In this document: positions 22,343-34,774 of the stretch, one piece after another | Numbering within the stretch: position 1 is the stretch's first letter | How the letters are laid out: each line of letters begins with the position of its first letter | Origin: Dysidea avara | Taxonomy: Eukaryota > Porifera > Demospongiae > Dictyoceratida > Dysideidae | DNA length: 64,000 nt | NCBI RefSeq assembly: GCF_963678975.1 | Contig: NC_089272.1 | Coordinates: 38,879,391 to 38,943,390 of the forward strand | Reading direction: 5' to 3' | Notes under the pieces: model-generated | The model's database searches: none | What the model was told of the DNA's origin: nothing | Seen by the model: only the letters and a program-made list of their open reading frames with translations | Made by a program: the position numbers and the translations under genes

Positions 22343-25300
22343 CACATCAGGTAATCTCACAATTATCTGATTATGTCAAAACAAACTACATAAAGGGTAG
22401 GTACTATTCCCAAGAAGGAATATGGCAGCTCTTACACCCAAAACATTTTGATAATGCATTATTGATACACCATTTGGAAGGACGTGGTGAAAGAGAAATT
22501 TCAAATATGACAGCTCTAATAAGAGAAGGTCTTACAGACAGCACTCATCAGTTACCATCACCTGATAATGTAGAAACTGAATCCGATAGTTTAGTAAGAT
22601 CACATAATATTGCTGATGCATTTAAACCATTTGAGAAACATGATGGTACAACAGTCACACCAGTGGTAATAATTATCAGTGGTGCCCCAGGAATGGGGAA
22701 AACAACACTTTGTAAAGAAATGGCTTATCAATGGGCAAAGGGTCAATTTCTTGATAATAGTTGTTTGATGTTTTTTGTATATTTGCGAGACCCCCAAACA
22801 CAAAAAATCTGTGATTTACAAAGTTTTATCCACTACTTTTATAATTTTGATAAGGCTGCTGCAGAGTTCTCTGAACGGTGTGCGAATGTTCTCATCAAAA
22901 GAAATAATGAAGATATAACGATAATATTGTTTGGGTATGATGAATACTTTGATATCTCTGGTGATCAATTCCTTACTGACACATTAAATCGGAAGGTATC
23001 TTGTTTTGCACAAAGTAAATTGGTTGTCACATGTGGGCCTATTGCAACTGACAAACTGCAACATGTTACAGACGTTAAGGTAGATTTGTTGGGGTTTATT
23101 GAAAAAAGCAAGAACGTTTATATCCAGAAGGAGCTACAAGGTTCTCCTAATAAAATAGAAAAGCTGTTGTTGTTTTTAGATGAAAACAAAGAGATTAACA
23201 GTCTTTGCAATGTTCCTATGATAATGTCCATTCTAGTGTATACCTTCAAGGAAGTTGATGAGTTACCTGCTGATCAAACTGAGTTGTATGAATATTTTAT
23301 TGCTCTAACGATAGCGCAATATTTAGAGACAGGCAATCCTGATTTTAAAATACTACATTTACAGCACCTACCAGAATGTTATCAGCAATATATCTTAGAA
23401 TTATCAAAATTAGCTTTCACTTGGGAAGATAATAAAATTGTTTTCACCACAGAAGAATTAAAAACACTTTGCCCTAATTTAGCATCCGCCAACAATAAAT
23501 TTCAAGAACTTGGTTTACTGAAATCTGCACTATACTTTAATATGAAGAGGACTGAAAATTGCATTTCTTACAAATTTCTTCATGTAGCAATTCAGGAGTT
23601 CTTAGCAACTTATTATATTAATTCGTTAACTCCTAGTGTTCAGTTTGATTTGTTGAGAAAAACATTTTTTGTTAAAAAGTATGCAGACACTGGGCTAATG
23701 TTGGTAAAAAAATTAGATAAAAGTGTGATGTATAATTTTTTTGAATATTTGATCCATGGTACACCATGTGAGGAGCTAAAAGTTAAGGTAGTTCCAAAGA
23801 TTGCTGACCTTGATCCACTTCAGGCATTTACTCAGTTAGCAAAGATTTGTACTACGGACTCTTCATTGACCCACTCTAAAATGTTATGTTACAAAAATAG
23901 CAATATTGAATTGTATAAAAAAGAGTTATCACATTCTCATTCTCTTGAAGATCATCTTTTATTTATTAAACTGGTTGCACTTGAAATTGAGTGGAGTAAA
24001 ATATATCTATCATTATGCTGTGCTAGAAACAGTGTTAGCCATTCTTTGGAGACATTTGTGATTGACAAAAGTAAACAAGAGGGTATCTATGCTAAACTAG
24101 CATCACACTTGAATGAAAATACCCTTCTGTCTGTGGTGATCATTAATTTTGCGTCGATGGTTGCATACAGAGCTGCTAAGCAGCAACTCGTTGATAGTTT
24201 TGATATGAATGACTCGATTTCTCACATAACACTAAAAAATTGTGAAATAGATGAAGAAACTGCAGAAAAAATGTCATTGTATTTTAGTAAAAGTTGTATG
24301 GAAACAGCAGCATTTATTGGATGCACTTTTTATAATTATGGACACAAATTGATATTCAATGGATTTAGCTCTATCAAAACATTACAAATTCTGTTATTTG
24401 ATAATACAAACATTGATGAGACAACAGCAAATGCACTGTCATTATTAATTTCAAACAATACTAAATTATTTATAGTAGAAATTACTAATTGCAACCTACG
24501 TAAAGAAGCTGGAATTATAGTTGCGTCTTTGAAGAATATTACAACTATCATGACATTGAGCCTTTCAGAAAACAAAATTCCAGGGAGTATAGCTGATGAT
24601 TTGGCTGTTGCATTTTATGCTAATCAAAATGTGGAGAGACTTCACTTGGCTGATAATAATTTACAGCATCAAGGAGTTGCTGTAGCCTCAGCATTATGTC
24701 ATATTAAAACATTAGTAGAGTTGAATTTAAGTAATAACAACATGACAAAAAAAGTAGCTTATGAATTATCACTTGCGATAGAAAGCAACGAATCACTGCA
24801 AGTGTTACGTATTGGAGGTAATGATCTAAAAAACGATGGTATAATAAGAATAGCCAATGCCATAAGTCATTTATCTCAACTGCGAATACTTGCAATTGAT
24901 GATAACCAAATAACTGAAGAAGCAGCTGATGCTATAGCAGTTGCAATATCCTGCAACGTTCATTTAGAAGTATTAAATCTCAACAACAATCTACTAAAGA
25001 AGGGAGTTGCTATCATAGCAAATGCACTGCATTCCAATAATGTTACACTTGAAACATTAACTATTAACAACAATCAAATACCAGAGGAAGCAGCTGATGC
25101 TCTAGCGGCTGCCATTAAAAGTAACTGTTTGCTAGAAGTCCTAAATTTGTATAGCAATAATCTTTGTGATGGTGGAATGATCAAAATTGCTCAATCACTA
25201 GCTAATTTGTCATCAGTGAAACATCTTTATGTAGGAAATAATAAGATAACCTGTGAATCTGCTGATGCATTAGCATCTGTTATACTTGCTAATAGCAAGC

Positions 25301-28300
25301 TTGAAACATTATATCTCGACGGAAGCTTTCTTGGCACAGGTGTCAAAGTAATAGCAAATGCTTTAAAGCAAATTTCTGGTCTTACAAGTGTAAATCTTTA
25401 TAGTTGCCAAATACCAGAATCTGCTGCTGAAGATTTAGCTATTGCTTTTTTAAACAATAAATCTTTACAGTTTGTAGCATTAGGTGATAATCTGTTGACT
25501 ACCAAAGGAGTTCAAACAATTTCACAAGCACTCAGCAAGTTATCAGAGTTACGAACATATAGTATCTACAATAATTATTATACTGAGGAAGCAAGTGATG
25601 CTATTTCATCAGTGATTTTAAGTAACAGCAAATTGAAATATGTTTGTGTTGGTGGAAACAATCTTCAAACTGGTGTGATGAAGATTGAAAATGCTTTAAA
25701 TTCTGTACTAATTAAAGAACTGGACTTGAGACATAGTAACATTTCTGAGAAAACTGCTTCAAACTTAGCGCTTGCTGTATCCAATCAGTATTATTTGAAA
25801 GAATTTACTTTAGAAGGCAACAACTTGGGTATAAATGGAATCCTAACAGTTGTAAAATCATTGAGTACCATAAGCAAATTAACGCTACTCAATCTTGATA
25901 ATACCTCTATCACTGAAGAAGCTTGTGATGCCATTGCTTTGGCAATAGCAAGTAATTCCAGATTAGAGCAACTGTATCTTGGTAACAACAAACTTTGTTC
26001 TGGAGGAATCAAAGTAGCAAGAGCTTTAAAAAAGTTATCAGAGCTAAGAACAGTGGGTTTTAATGATTGCAGCATGTCTGTACAAGTGGCTGTTGAATTA
26101 GCATCTGCTATTGCAACTAATTCCTCATTGGAGGATCTGAGATTAAGAAACAATAAACTAACAACAAGTGGCATAATAACAATTGCAAAATCGCTGAGTT
26201 GCTTATCAACATTGAGATCTCTTAATATTCGAACAAACCAGGTAACAGAAAAGGCTGCAGGTGATTTATCTTTGTTAATATTGAATAACACTGCAATTGA
26301 AGAGCTATGGCTTGGTGATAACAACCTTCAGGGTGGAATATCAAAAGTTTTAAGAGCTCTAGAAGCACTGCCAAGACTGAGAACATTAGACATTCAGAAT
26401 AATCATATACCAGAAAGCGTATACAATTGTTTGGCAAATTTTAGTAGTCTAAGAGGTGTACAGAATTTGTACTTGGAAAGTAATGATTTATGCTTATCTG
26501 GAGTAAAAACATTAATTGTGGGCGATTTGTGCCAGTTCACTAGTTTGAGAGTATTAGATTTAGGTGGTGTTAACATGACAGAAGTAATGGTTGATAAATT
26601 AGCACTTGCTATACCCAATATGACTTTATTGCAACAACTGTGGTTAAAAAACAATAACTTGGGGACTGAAAAGGTACTAAGAATTGCTCAATCACTGAGT
26701 AATTTAACAGCAGTGAAACAGCTTTGCTTTATAGGTAATCAAATCACAGAAGAAGCAACAGATGCCATAGTATCAGCAATACATACCAATGACTCTTTGG
26801 AAAAGTTATATCTTAGTGATAATGATCTTCGAGCAGGTGTACTGACAATTGTTAACTCTCTTAAAAATGTTTCAGCTTTAAAAGTATTGTACCTGGACAA
26901 TAACAGCATACCAGATATGGTTTTTGTAGAATTGGCTAACATTGTTGCAAACATGAATTTAGAAGTACTAGATTTGTCATTTAACTGTCTCCAACTGTCT
27001 GGAAAATCTTTTTCAAAAGCATTGTGCAACATCAACACCCTTACATCCTTATGTTTGAATAACTGTTCTATGACGAGTGATTGTATTGATGATTTAGCAG
27101 TTACTATTATGAACAATGTTACATTAAATTCTCTGTATTTAGCCAAACAGTTCAAAACAAATGGAGTAATATCAATTTGCCAAGCTTTAAAATGTTTGTC
27201 TACTCTGAAAAATTTGTGCATAAATAGTACTGAAGTTGATGGTAGAGCTGCAGAAGCCATAGCATCAGTAGTGATTAGTAACAACATAAACTGGTTGATC
27301 CTTAGTGGCTGCAAACTCAAAAATGACACTACCAAAATATTGAGAGCTCTTCAAGTCATGTCATCACTTACCACTTTACATCTCGGTCATATGGACATGC
27401 CTGATAATGTGGTAACTGACTTGGTGCTAGCAATCAACAATAATCCTCTTCTTAAAGAATTAAACATATGCGGCAATCTGGTATCAAACAGTTTAATTGA
27501 AATAGTGCAAGCATGTAAAGCAAGTCTTAAATATTTAATTGCACTTGACATACAATGGAATTCTGTTAATCCTTCTGCAGTTACAGAACTAGCTCAAGTA
27601 ACTGGTACTATCAACACTCTTGAAGTACTCTTTATGGGTGGTTTAACTCTGAATTCCGCTGAAAAATATTTTGATAACTTAGTTTTGTATTTAGAAAAAT
27701 CATACTCCCATCTTCATTTGTTAGATGTGACTTCAGTTAAAAAATGTCAAAAGATAGAGAGTTTAAACTATGAACTTCAAAGACACAAAATATCCAGCTA
27801 TATCAAGGTCAATCATGAAACTGATTACTCGTTATTTAACTGTACTGATGCATTTGTTTTCATTGAACTTTATGACTTATACTTAATCAAGAAGCATGAT
27901 TTTCTTTCAACTTTCCAAAAAGTTAAGCAGATTTTGTTACAAGTTGATGCAGCTACAACTATTTATTTACTTCCAGTCATTTCAAAGTTGAGAGTTCTTG
28001 ATTTAGAACAAAGTAACATAGATGAAGTTGCTGCATTTGAACTGGCAGCTCTTCTAGGATGCAACAGTGTTCTGGAACAGTTATGGCTTGGAGGAAATCA
28101 ACTAAGTACTGCTGGTGCCATCTTCATTTTGAACTCACTGGTTCACTTGTCAGCATTAAAAGCACTTGATTTGAGCTATAACAGTATAGGTTGTCAATCA
28201 GCTGACAGTGTAGCAGCTGTTATTCAGTGTAATCCAATGTTACAATACCTGGGCCTGGATGGTAATGACTTAATGGACACAGGAGCTGTGACTGTATGCC

Positions 28301-28932
28301 ATGCACTGAAAAGTATCACTAAGTTGAGAGTATTAAACTTGAACAGCAATGGAATTACTGATGATGCAGCTGAAGCAATTACTTTTGTAATTTCTAGTAA
28401 CAGTTGTTTGGAGGATTTGTCACTAGGTAATAACAAATTGAAATGTGAAGGAATTTGTAAAATTGTGATGTCACTTAAAAATCTATGCAGACTAAGAAAA
28501 CTTGATTTGCTTCACAATGAAGTTACTAAACAGGTTGCAAATGAATTGGCAGTCACCATCTCTAATTGTTGTACTTTTCAAGAACTATATCTAAGTGACA
28601 ACATGTTGGAAACTGAGGGAGCAATAAAGATCTTTGAATCATTAAAACACAAATCCAAACTACAGGTGTTAACACTTAGTAATAATAACATTACTGATGA
28701 AGCAGTTGATGAATTGTGTTTAGTATTAGCACAAAATCCTAGACTACAAGTTCTGTTACTTGGCGGGAACGAGTTACACATGGATGGAGTAGTAAGAATT
28801 GCACAAGCTGTTAAATGTGAGAGCACAATGATGCGTCTTTTGGCTCTGTGTGAAAATAATATCAGTGAGCCAGAAAAAGGTGAAGTTGAAAACATTTTCT
28901 CAGATAACACACTGATCCATGTCTACACATAG
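22343..28932 (+). CDS. NLR gene B, NACHT plus giant LRR exon
   Basis: One exon of about 2,195 codons from the acceptor TATAG (ending 22342) to TAG at 28930. After an N-terminal segment (HQVISQLSDYVKTNYIKGRY) comes the NACHT domain: Walker A GAPGMGKTTLCKEMAYQWA at 22681, a Walker-B-like IILFGYDEYFD at 22921 and a sensor-like VVTCGPIAT near 23025. A winged-helix segment FLHVAIQEFLATYY follows near 23575. From about 24200 there are roughly 50 ribonuclease-inhibitor-type LRRs of 28 residues with ITEEAADAIA and LYLGNNKL words. They are interrupted near 27724-27984 by a non-LRR island. Family role: a cytosolic receptor that oligomerises through NACHT and signals through the Death domain. Oddities: the Walker B Asp is Phe, the sensor Arg is Gly, and the LRR array has no introns. 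The frame is fully open. Confidence 0.9.
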
Positions 28933-29445
28933 TCGTCTGCTAGTTATAATTACACAATGCATACACAGTGACTGTCTTAGAATCCATCACAAAGAATTTG
29001 CAGTAAGTTTTTTTTTTTTTCTGCATAATTGTAATTATTATTATATAACTAATTAGTTTATGTATTTATGTGATTGAAAGCTCAAACTGCACAGCTAACT
29101 ACTTGTATGTGGAATACATGCAGTTATTGTGATGTTATTGGTGACTGTTGACCTTTTTGTGTTTTACATCCAATGCACCATGAATAGTGAAGTGATATAT
29201 ACTGAAGAAAGCTTTGAAAGTGTACACATCATGATCATTTCCACCGTATCAATTGATTTAATCTATATGTATACTGTATATGTTAAATCCAGCAAAGGCA
29301 GCATACTGTAGCTATTATACATATACAGTATCTTTAGCAAGCAATTATATACAGAATTAAATAGTTATTATACTCATCATGCAAAGAACTAAACCACTTA
29401 TCTAATGTAATACATGTATCACCATTAGACAGGATATAGGTACAG
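28933..29445. other. Downstream of gene B, no gene seen
   Basis: AT-rich 3' flank with short T tracts. No clear AATAAA signal is visible close to the stop, and no coding frame stands out. Confidence 0.5.
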
Positions 29446-29602
29446 CCTTCAAAAGCCTAGGTGAAAAAGTTGTGAATTCAAAGGTGGCGGCCATGAAATG
29501 GCTGTAATGACGTTAATGATAGTAAATTTAATTATACATTAATATTAATTTCATGGCTGCCACCTTTGATTTCACAACTTCTTTCACCCAGGCTTTTGAA
29601 GG
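29446..29602. mobile_element. Foldback MITE-like element
   Basis: CCTTCAAAAGCCTAGGTGAA then GGTGGCGGCCATGAAAT is matched in inverse by ATTTCATGGCTGCCACC then CACCCAGGCTTTTGAAGG. The arms are about 65 bases with few mismatches and the spacer is about 35 bases. Confidence 0.7.
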
Positions 29603-30679
29603 ATGAACCCTTTTATACAGCTTGACTGTTTTTGAATGGATATTATTATATCGCCATATCCAAGTCCAAAACTCCAAATATAATATAATGTACATGTGTG
29701 ACAACAGGACATTTTTATCAGAATGAAAAATTGACAAATTCACGTTTCATCAGCTTTCATGAATCAAGATCTTTCAACCACTCTGAGCAGATCTGATTTG
29801 CAGTATTGTACCTAGACTCTCTGGTTTGGTAGGGCACAAAACTGACACAAGTAAAAAAAAAAGGTAATTGCCTGCTCACAATGGCAACCCTCTACCAACT
29901 ATTATATTATTATTATATCACCAAAAAAGTACATAGAAATCCTTATTTATAACTGCATAGTTTGTTACACTGCTCTAAATAGTGTGACTGCTTTATTAGA
30001 GTGATTGACTACTCTATTAGAGTATCTCGATCTTGTATACAAATACCTCTGGTATGACGCCAAAATTCTTTGGTAGGACACCAAAATTTGTTGGTAGGGC
30101 ACAGGCTCACCTAGTCCCACCCCTAGATATACCACTGCTGATTTGATTATAGTTTCTTATATTTCCGTCTGTTAGTTTGAACTGACTATCCCTACTAATA
30201 CCCACAGGAGCATGCATACCTGGAATTTTTCAAGGGAGTTTCCAACAGTAAAACTAAGTTATACATGTACATGTATTACCAGCAGCAGGTGTCACAGCCA
30301 CTAGCCACTGAGATATTCTGAACATTTACAAGATCTCAAAACCCAGCAGATTTCAATATTTAAAACTAGCAGTACATTATATAGCTTTTTTTGTATATAG
30401 CTATCCCTTATGTATGTAGTAAAGTTGAGAACAACAATTGCAATCTCAGTTGATCATGAATCTATATTTTCATGAGTATCTGAAGAAGCACAGAAAGTAT
30501 GTACAAATACCGTTTTTGTATTAAGAAACAGTTACTGTAGCTGTAACAACTAGTAAATTGCACATATACAAAGCCTACAAAGTTGAAGATCATATATATA
30601 TGTATTATCTGAAAGCTACAATAATTTATAAGACACATGTATCTAAACAATATAATTTATTTAGTAAACACACTTAGTA

Positions 30680-30870
30680 GCCAGTCTCTCATCCCCTCTA
30701 CCTCACATAGCTACCCACTACCTTCAAATGTTATCAGCTCCCTTATTCAAAAATTAGTACTCATTTTTCTTGTCAGCCATCAGATTCTGGAACAGCCTCA
30801 GCCAGCAAGCAATCACCTCTCCAACTTTGGAACATTCTTAACTTTATGACTATGCAAAGAAACTATTAAT
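30680..30870 (+). pseudogene. Relic of a non-LTR retrotransposon 3' end
   Basis: One frame reads RFWNSLSQQAITSPTLEH, close to the WNSLP...aPTL signature at the C terminus of CR1/L2-like reverse transcriptases. Upstream frames shift between codons of the same sort. No more of the reverse transcriptase is present. It is a 5'-truncated, decayed insertion. Confidence 0.5.
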
Positions 30871-33138
30871 ACTATCAACTACACCCCTCCCCCACACGGA
30901 GAGGGAGAACCTCGGAACCATCATCAAAAATTATTAATTTTGTGATGACATATACAATAAAACAAATAGGCATGTAAAACCTTGGGCAACATGCGACCAC
31001 AAAGTGAGTCATGAAGAAAACACGCTGTGGGTATGGCAAGGTAAAAACATAATGAGAAAAAAAAAAAAAAACTAGCTACTGTATTACAAAATAAAAAATA
31101 AAAAATCCTATCTACTGTAGTTTATGCACCACTCCTTACAGTTTCTTGCCAGAAAAATTCTTTGACAGCCAGAAATACTGGCAGAGGCAGCAGCATCCAG
31201 CCATTCCTTAACAACATGCTAAGTCATGTTTTGATATCCTTATGTCAGAGCAAACAAAGTTTAACTGCAAGTTGGACAAATTCTTGATAGTAGAGACTTG
31301 GAAATTAAATGACCAAGCACTGTGATTTCAATGGTGTTGTAATAGTTAGCAATGTTTTGGGCAGTCAAATCCAGCCAACAGCTGCAGATACTCAGTTTTG
31401 TTCTGCTTCCTATCGCAGGCAGACTGAATGTGATGGATGGAGTCTAGAGGGCAAGCTAGTTCCAACAGTGATGGGAATTATATATTACAATGTCTGGGGG
31501 GCAGGATGTGATAAGAAGACTATATAATTGGAATTGTTGGCTGTGGAGAATTATCAGCATGGAAATTAGGTATATCAGCAAACACTTTTAACAAATGAAA
31601 TATCAGCACATGCTTCAGCAAGTTTAGTGGCCAAAACAAGAAGAAATTGATTGTGATAAGTATATCACAGTTGATTTAATGCAGCAGGACAGCTACTTAA
31701 AATATGAGCAGTTGTTAGATGCTGTGAGTCACAAAGTTTTGCTTCACATTGGATTGACCATCTTTGTAAATTCACAGCCATCGGTAGAGTATATCAGATG
31801 CTGCACGAAGGAGGAAAGACAACTGACCATGGTGAAATCCCCTCAGTAGCCTATTCCAGGAATTTCTAACTCAGTGGAACTCTCAAACTTTGACTGAACT
31901 GCTAGTGATTATAAATGATCTTCACATTGAGTTTTGGTATGATCGCACAAGTGATTCTTGGTCTTATGACCAAGCTGATGGGAAGGCAGATAATTGTTTT
32001 TGAGCAATTGACAGGATGGAATAGTCATTATCTTGATTTGTAAGGCAGTGTTTCCAAGTCACAAATGGAGAATAAGTTCCTGAAGCCGTAAATCAGAAGA
32101 AGTACTGACACAAGCTAACAAACTAAGTTTTGCTTTTCTAGACACATGAGAAATGCTGGGACAGTAAACGCCAGGGTAGTACAATATAACGTGTGTAGCA
32201 CTCTCGGGAAAATTCAGCCATTTCTTCAGAAACCGAGTAACAACATATTCTAACGTAGAGATGGACCCACTGAAGACAACATCGACACATAAATGAAACC
32301 AAAGTAGTGAAAGTGTATATAGTTCTGGTAAATCCAAAGTTTATACTCACCACAGATGGGGAGTGAGTCTGCTGCAGTAAGCAGGTCAGTAAGATGGCTT
32401 ATCATGTGCTTCTCTGCAGCTTTCTTTGCAGTGCTTAAAGAGACTTCCCCAAAAATTTGGTTTGGCCTTCTGTGATGGGTACCCTTGGATAATGGCAAGC
32501 CCTTTGGTGTAACTTTCGAGTCAGCATCATCATCATCAAAAAAAAAAAAAGGAAATACACTTAAAGGTCAAGTCCAAATCTGCAGCTTTAAGTCAACAAA
32601 TTTACTGATGGTTTCTGGTTGAATAAAAACAGGTTTTCCATCAAAGGAGACAAAGCGTCTTGCTCTTTTAGAACAAGGTTTTCACTCTATTGTATGTAAA
32701 GCAATAACTTCAGAGACAACACAATCATCACTGTCACCATAAACAATTCCACAAGATGTTTCATGTCAGTTGTCACCACATACACTTTTTTGAGATTTTC
32801 ACAGTAATAACATCATTGCTCACTGGGAAGTTCACTGAGATGCAAACCTCAAAGTTACTCTATATACATGCACAAACTTACAGCTTGAAGAAATTGCGAT
32901 TTGAAGACAGCCTAGGGTAGCTACTAGATGGCATTTTTTTCTTTAAAAAAAGTAGGCTATGGGGAGCCCTGAGAAAAATTGTAGCTACCCTCTTCTGCCG
33001 TGCACACCCAATTCACTCCAATTAACCGTATAATTTATTTCTGAGATGAACAATCAGTACTCTCTTTTTTCCTGAAATTTAGAGATTGGGCTGAAATGCC
33101 TAACTACCACTAGGTAAAAGTTAAAAGCATAATACAGA
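30871..33138. other. Intergenic stretch, no firm feature
   Basis: Short open frames such as 31309-31527 (with CSASYRRQTECDGWSLEGK) show no family signature I recognise. Homopolymer A runs lie near 31059 and 32539. I see no gene I can support. Confidence 0.45.
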
Positions 33139-33141
33139 TTA

Positions 33142-33605
33142 CACTACTGGACCAGCAATAAATCCATGCTGTTACCATGGAATTCTCATGATCCTCATGA
33201 AATACCCATGAAAGTTGCACTCAGTATTTTTCATGGGTAATGAAATACCCATGAAATGCATGGAACAAAATATTGAAAATAATTTACCCATGAACGAGTG
33301 AGTTTTCATGGGTTTATATGTATGCACAACCCATGAAAAGCCTGTAATATCAAACCTATGAAAAACCTGTGGAAAACCAATGAATAATACTCATAGGTTT
33401 GCAACAGGTTTTTCATGGCTGTGATTTCACAGATTTTCATGGTATATAAACCCATGAAAACTCACTCGTTCATGTGTTGTTCATGGGTACATTATTTTAC
33501 TCCAGTATTTTCATTACCCATGAAAAAACAAACCAACTGCAACTTTCATGGGTATTTCATAGGATCATGGGAATTATAGCATGGATTATTTATTGTCCAG
33601 TAGTG
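33142..33605. mobile_element. CACTA-type MITE with foldback interior
   Basis: The left end CACTACTGGACCAGCAATAA and the inverse of the right end, CACTACTGGACAATAAATAA, are terminal inverted repeats starting CACTAC. Both sides carry TTA (33139-33141, 33606-33608). CACTA-like ends with a 3-bp duplication fit the EnSpm/CACTA superfamily. The whole 464 bp folds back on itself and contains about a dozen CCCATGAAA words in both orientations. Confidence 0.8.
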
Positions 33606-34495
33606 TTATACAGGCAGGTGCATGCCTACTCGTAATTCCTCAACTTGCAGTAACTTGACATTTAAGTCAATAGCAAATATTTGTTTTAACTGTAGCAAAT
33701 CAGCAATTCCCAGTCACCATAGATAATATTATCTATGCAGTCACTTATTATAGAATAAAAGCGCCTCAAATTATATTTATGATGCGCACGTGACGTTACG
33801 GGTGTGTCGGAGTCAACGCCATTCAGCCATTATTATTATTATTATTATTGATTGTTGTGCAGACCTCAAAAGAGTATGGTGCACAAAAAAGGGTGCAATT
33901 GCTACTGTCAATTACAAAAGAAAAACAAACTTATATAATTATACAATATTTACTATACACAAGACCATATACACACATTGATAAATTATTAAACAGTTAC
34001 TAGTCCAGCTAGGCTGTGCTTGAATTGGTCAATCTCATTGATGTGTTCTGTTGCGTTTCGTGATCCGATTTGGCTGTAACGAGTAGACGACCACTGATTG
34101 AAAACAAGTAGATATTGTCTGTGTTATCACTGATGTAATATCGTTTCCGGTGCTCCTAATTGTAGTATTACCCGGTACTATATAATAGTTTTCACAGTCA
34201 GGTATGCACGTTCCGTGTTACAATTAACGTTACACCTTCACCTTGATGGGCCTTAGGCTTGTGTTAAAAGTGTCCCGACAACTACTGTACACTGTATTAA
34301 CTGATTAGGCCAGACTTGATTTGCAGGCTTAGGCTCCTAGGCTATGGGTAAACACCTCGAACAGGCTCTGCCTTCTGTGTACACCCTAGCTCCAGTGCCT
34401 AACTGGTAAAGTAGATAATAACAATAACAACAAGCAGGCGGGTGGGAGTATGGTGCTGTCATTATTGAAGACGATGGTGTCATTGTTATTGTTTA

Positions 34496-34774
34496 TGCAC
34501 CTATCATTGTCAAGCCCCACCTACCCCAGGTCGGGCAGAGGTGGGGATTTGCAAATGCTAGATGACAAATTCCCCACCCCTGGGGACAACTTCGAGTTAC
34601 AAATCCCCTACTAATTCGTATTATTTATCCCGGGAATCACTAACAATATGGCCAAGTATGGCTATTCGTGTTGCAAATGCCCCTACCCTGGGGACGAGTT
34701 TGGGTGACGAATCCCCTACAAATCCCTACCCGCTGCCCGACCTGGGGTAGGTGGGGCGTGACATTGATAGGTGC
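34496..34774. mobile_element. Short TIR element with TTA target duplication
   Basis: The ends TGCACCTATCATTGTCAAGC and, inverted from the right, TGCACCTATCAATGTCACGC continue into CCCCACCTACCCCAGGTCGG, giving about 42 bp of inverted repeat with two mismatches. TTA flanks both sides (34493-34495, 34775-34777). The superfamily is uncertain (PIF/Harbinger or CACTA by duplication length). A direct repeat of about 45 bp (CCAGTGCCTAACTGGTAAAG...) lies at about 34392 and again at about 34784. Confidence 0.7.

Noticed and set aside
25791..27335. Long minus-strand frames opposite the NLR LRR exons (also 47886-48569)
   Set aside because: Regular LRR codon patterns leave antisense frames open; the products are shadows.
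31309..31527. 72-codon frame with Cys residues as a secreted peptide
   Set aside because: No signal peptide, no Cys spacing pattern and no family match by eye.
33142..33605. CCCATGAAA words as a satellite or CRISPR array
   Set aside because: Words occur in both orientations symmetrically between terminal inverted repeats; a foldback transposon explains them.
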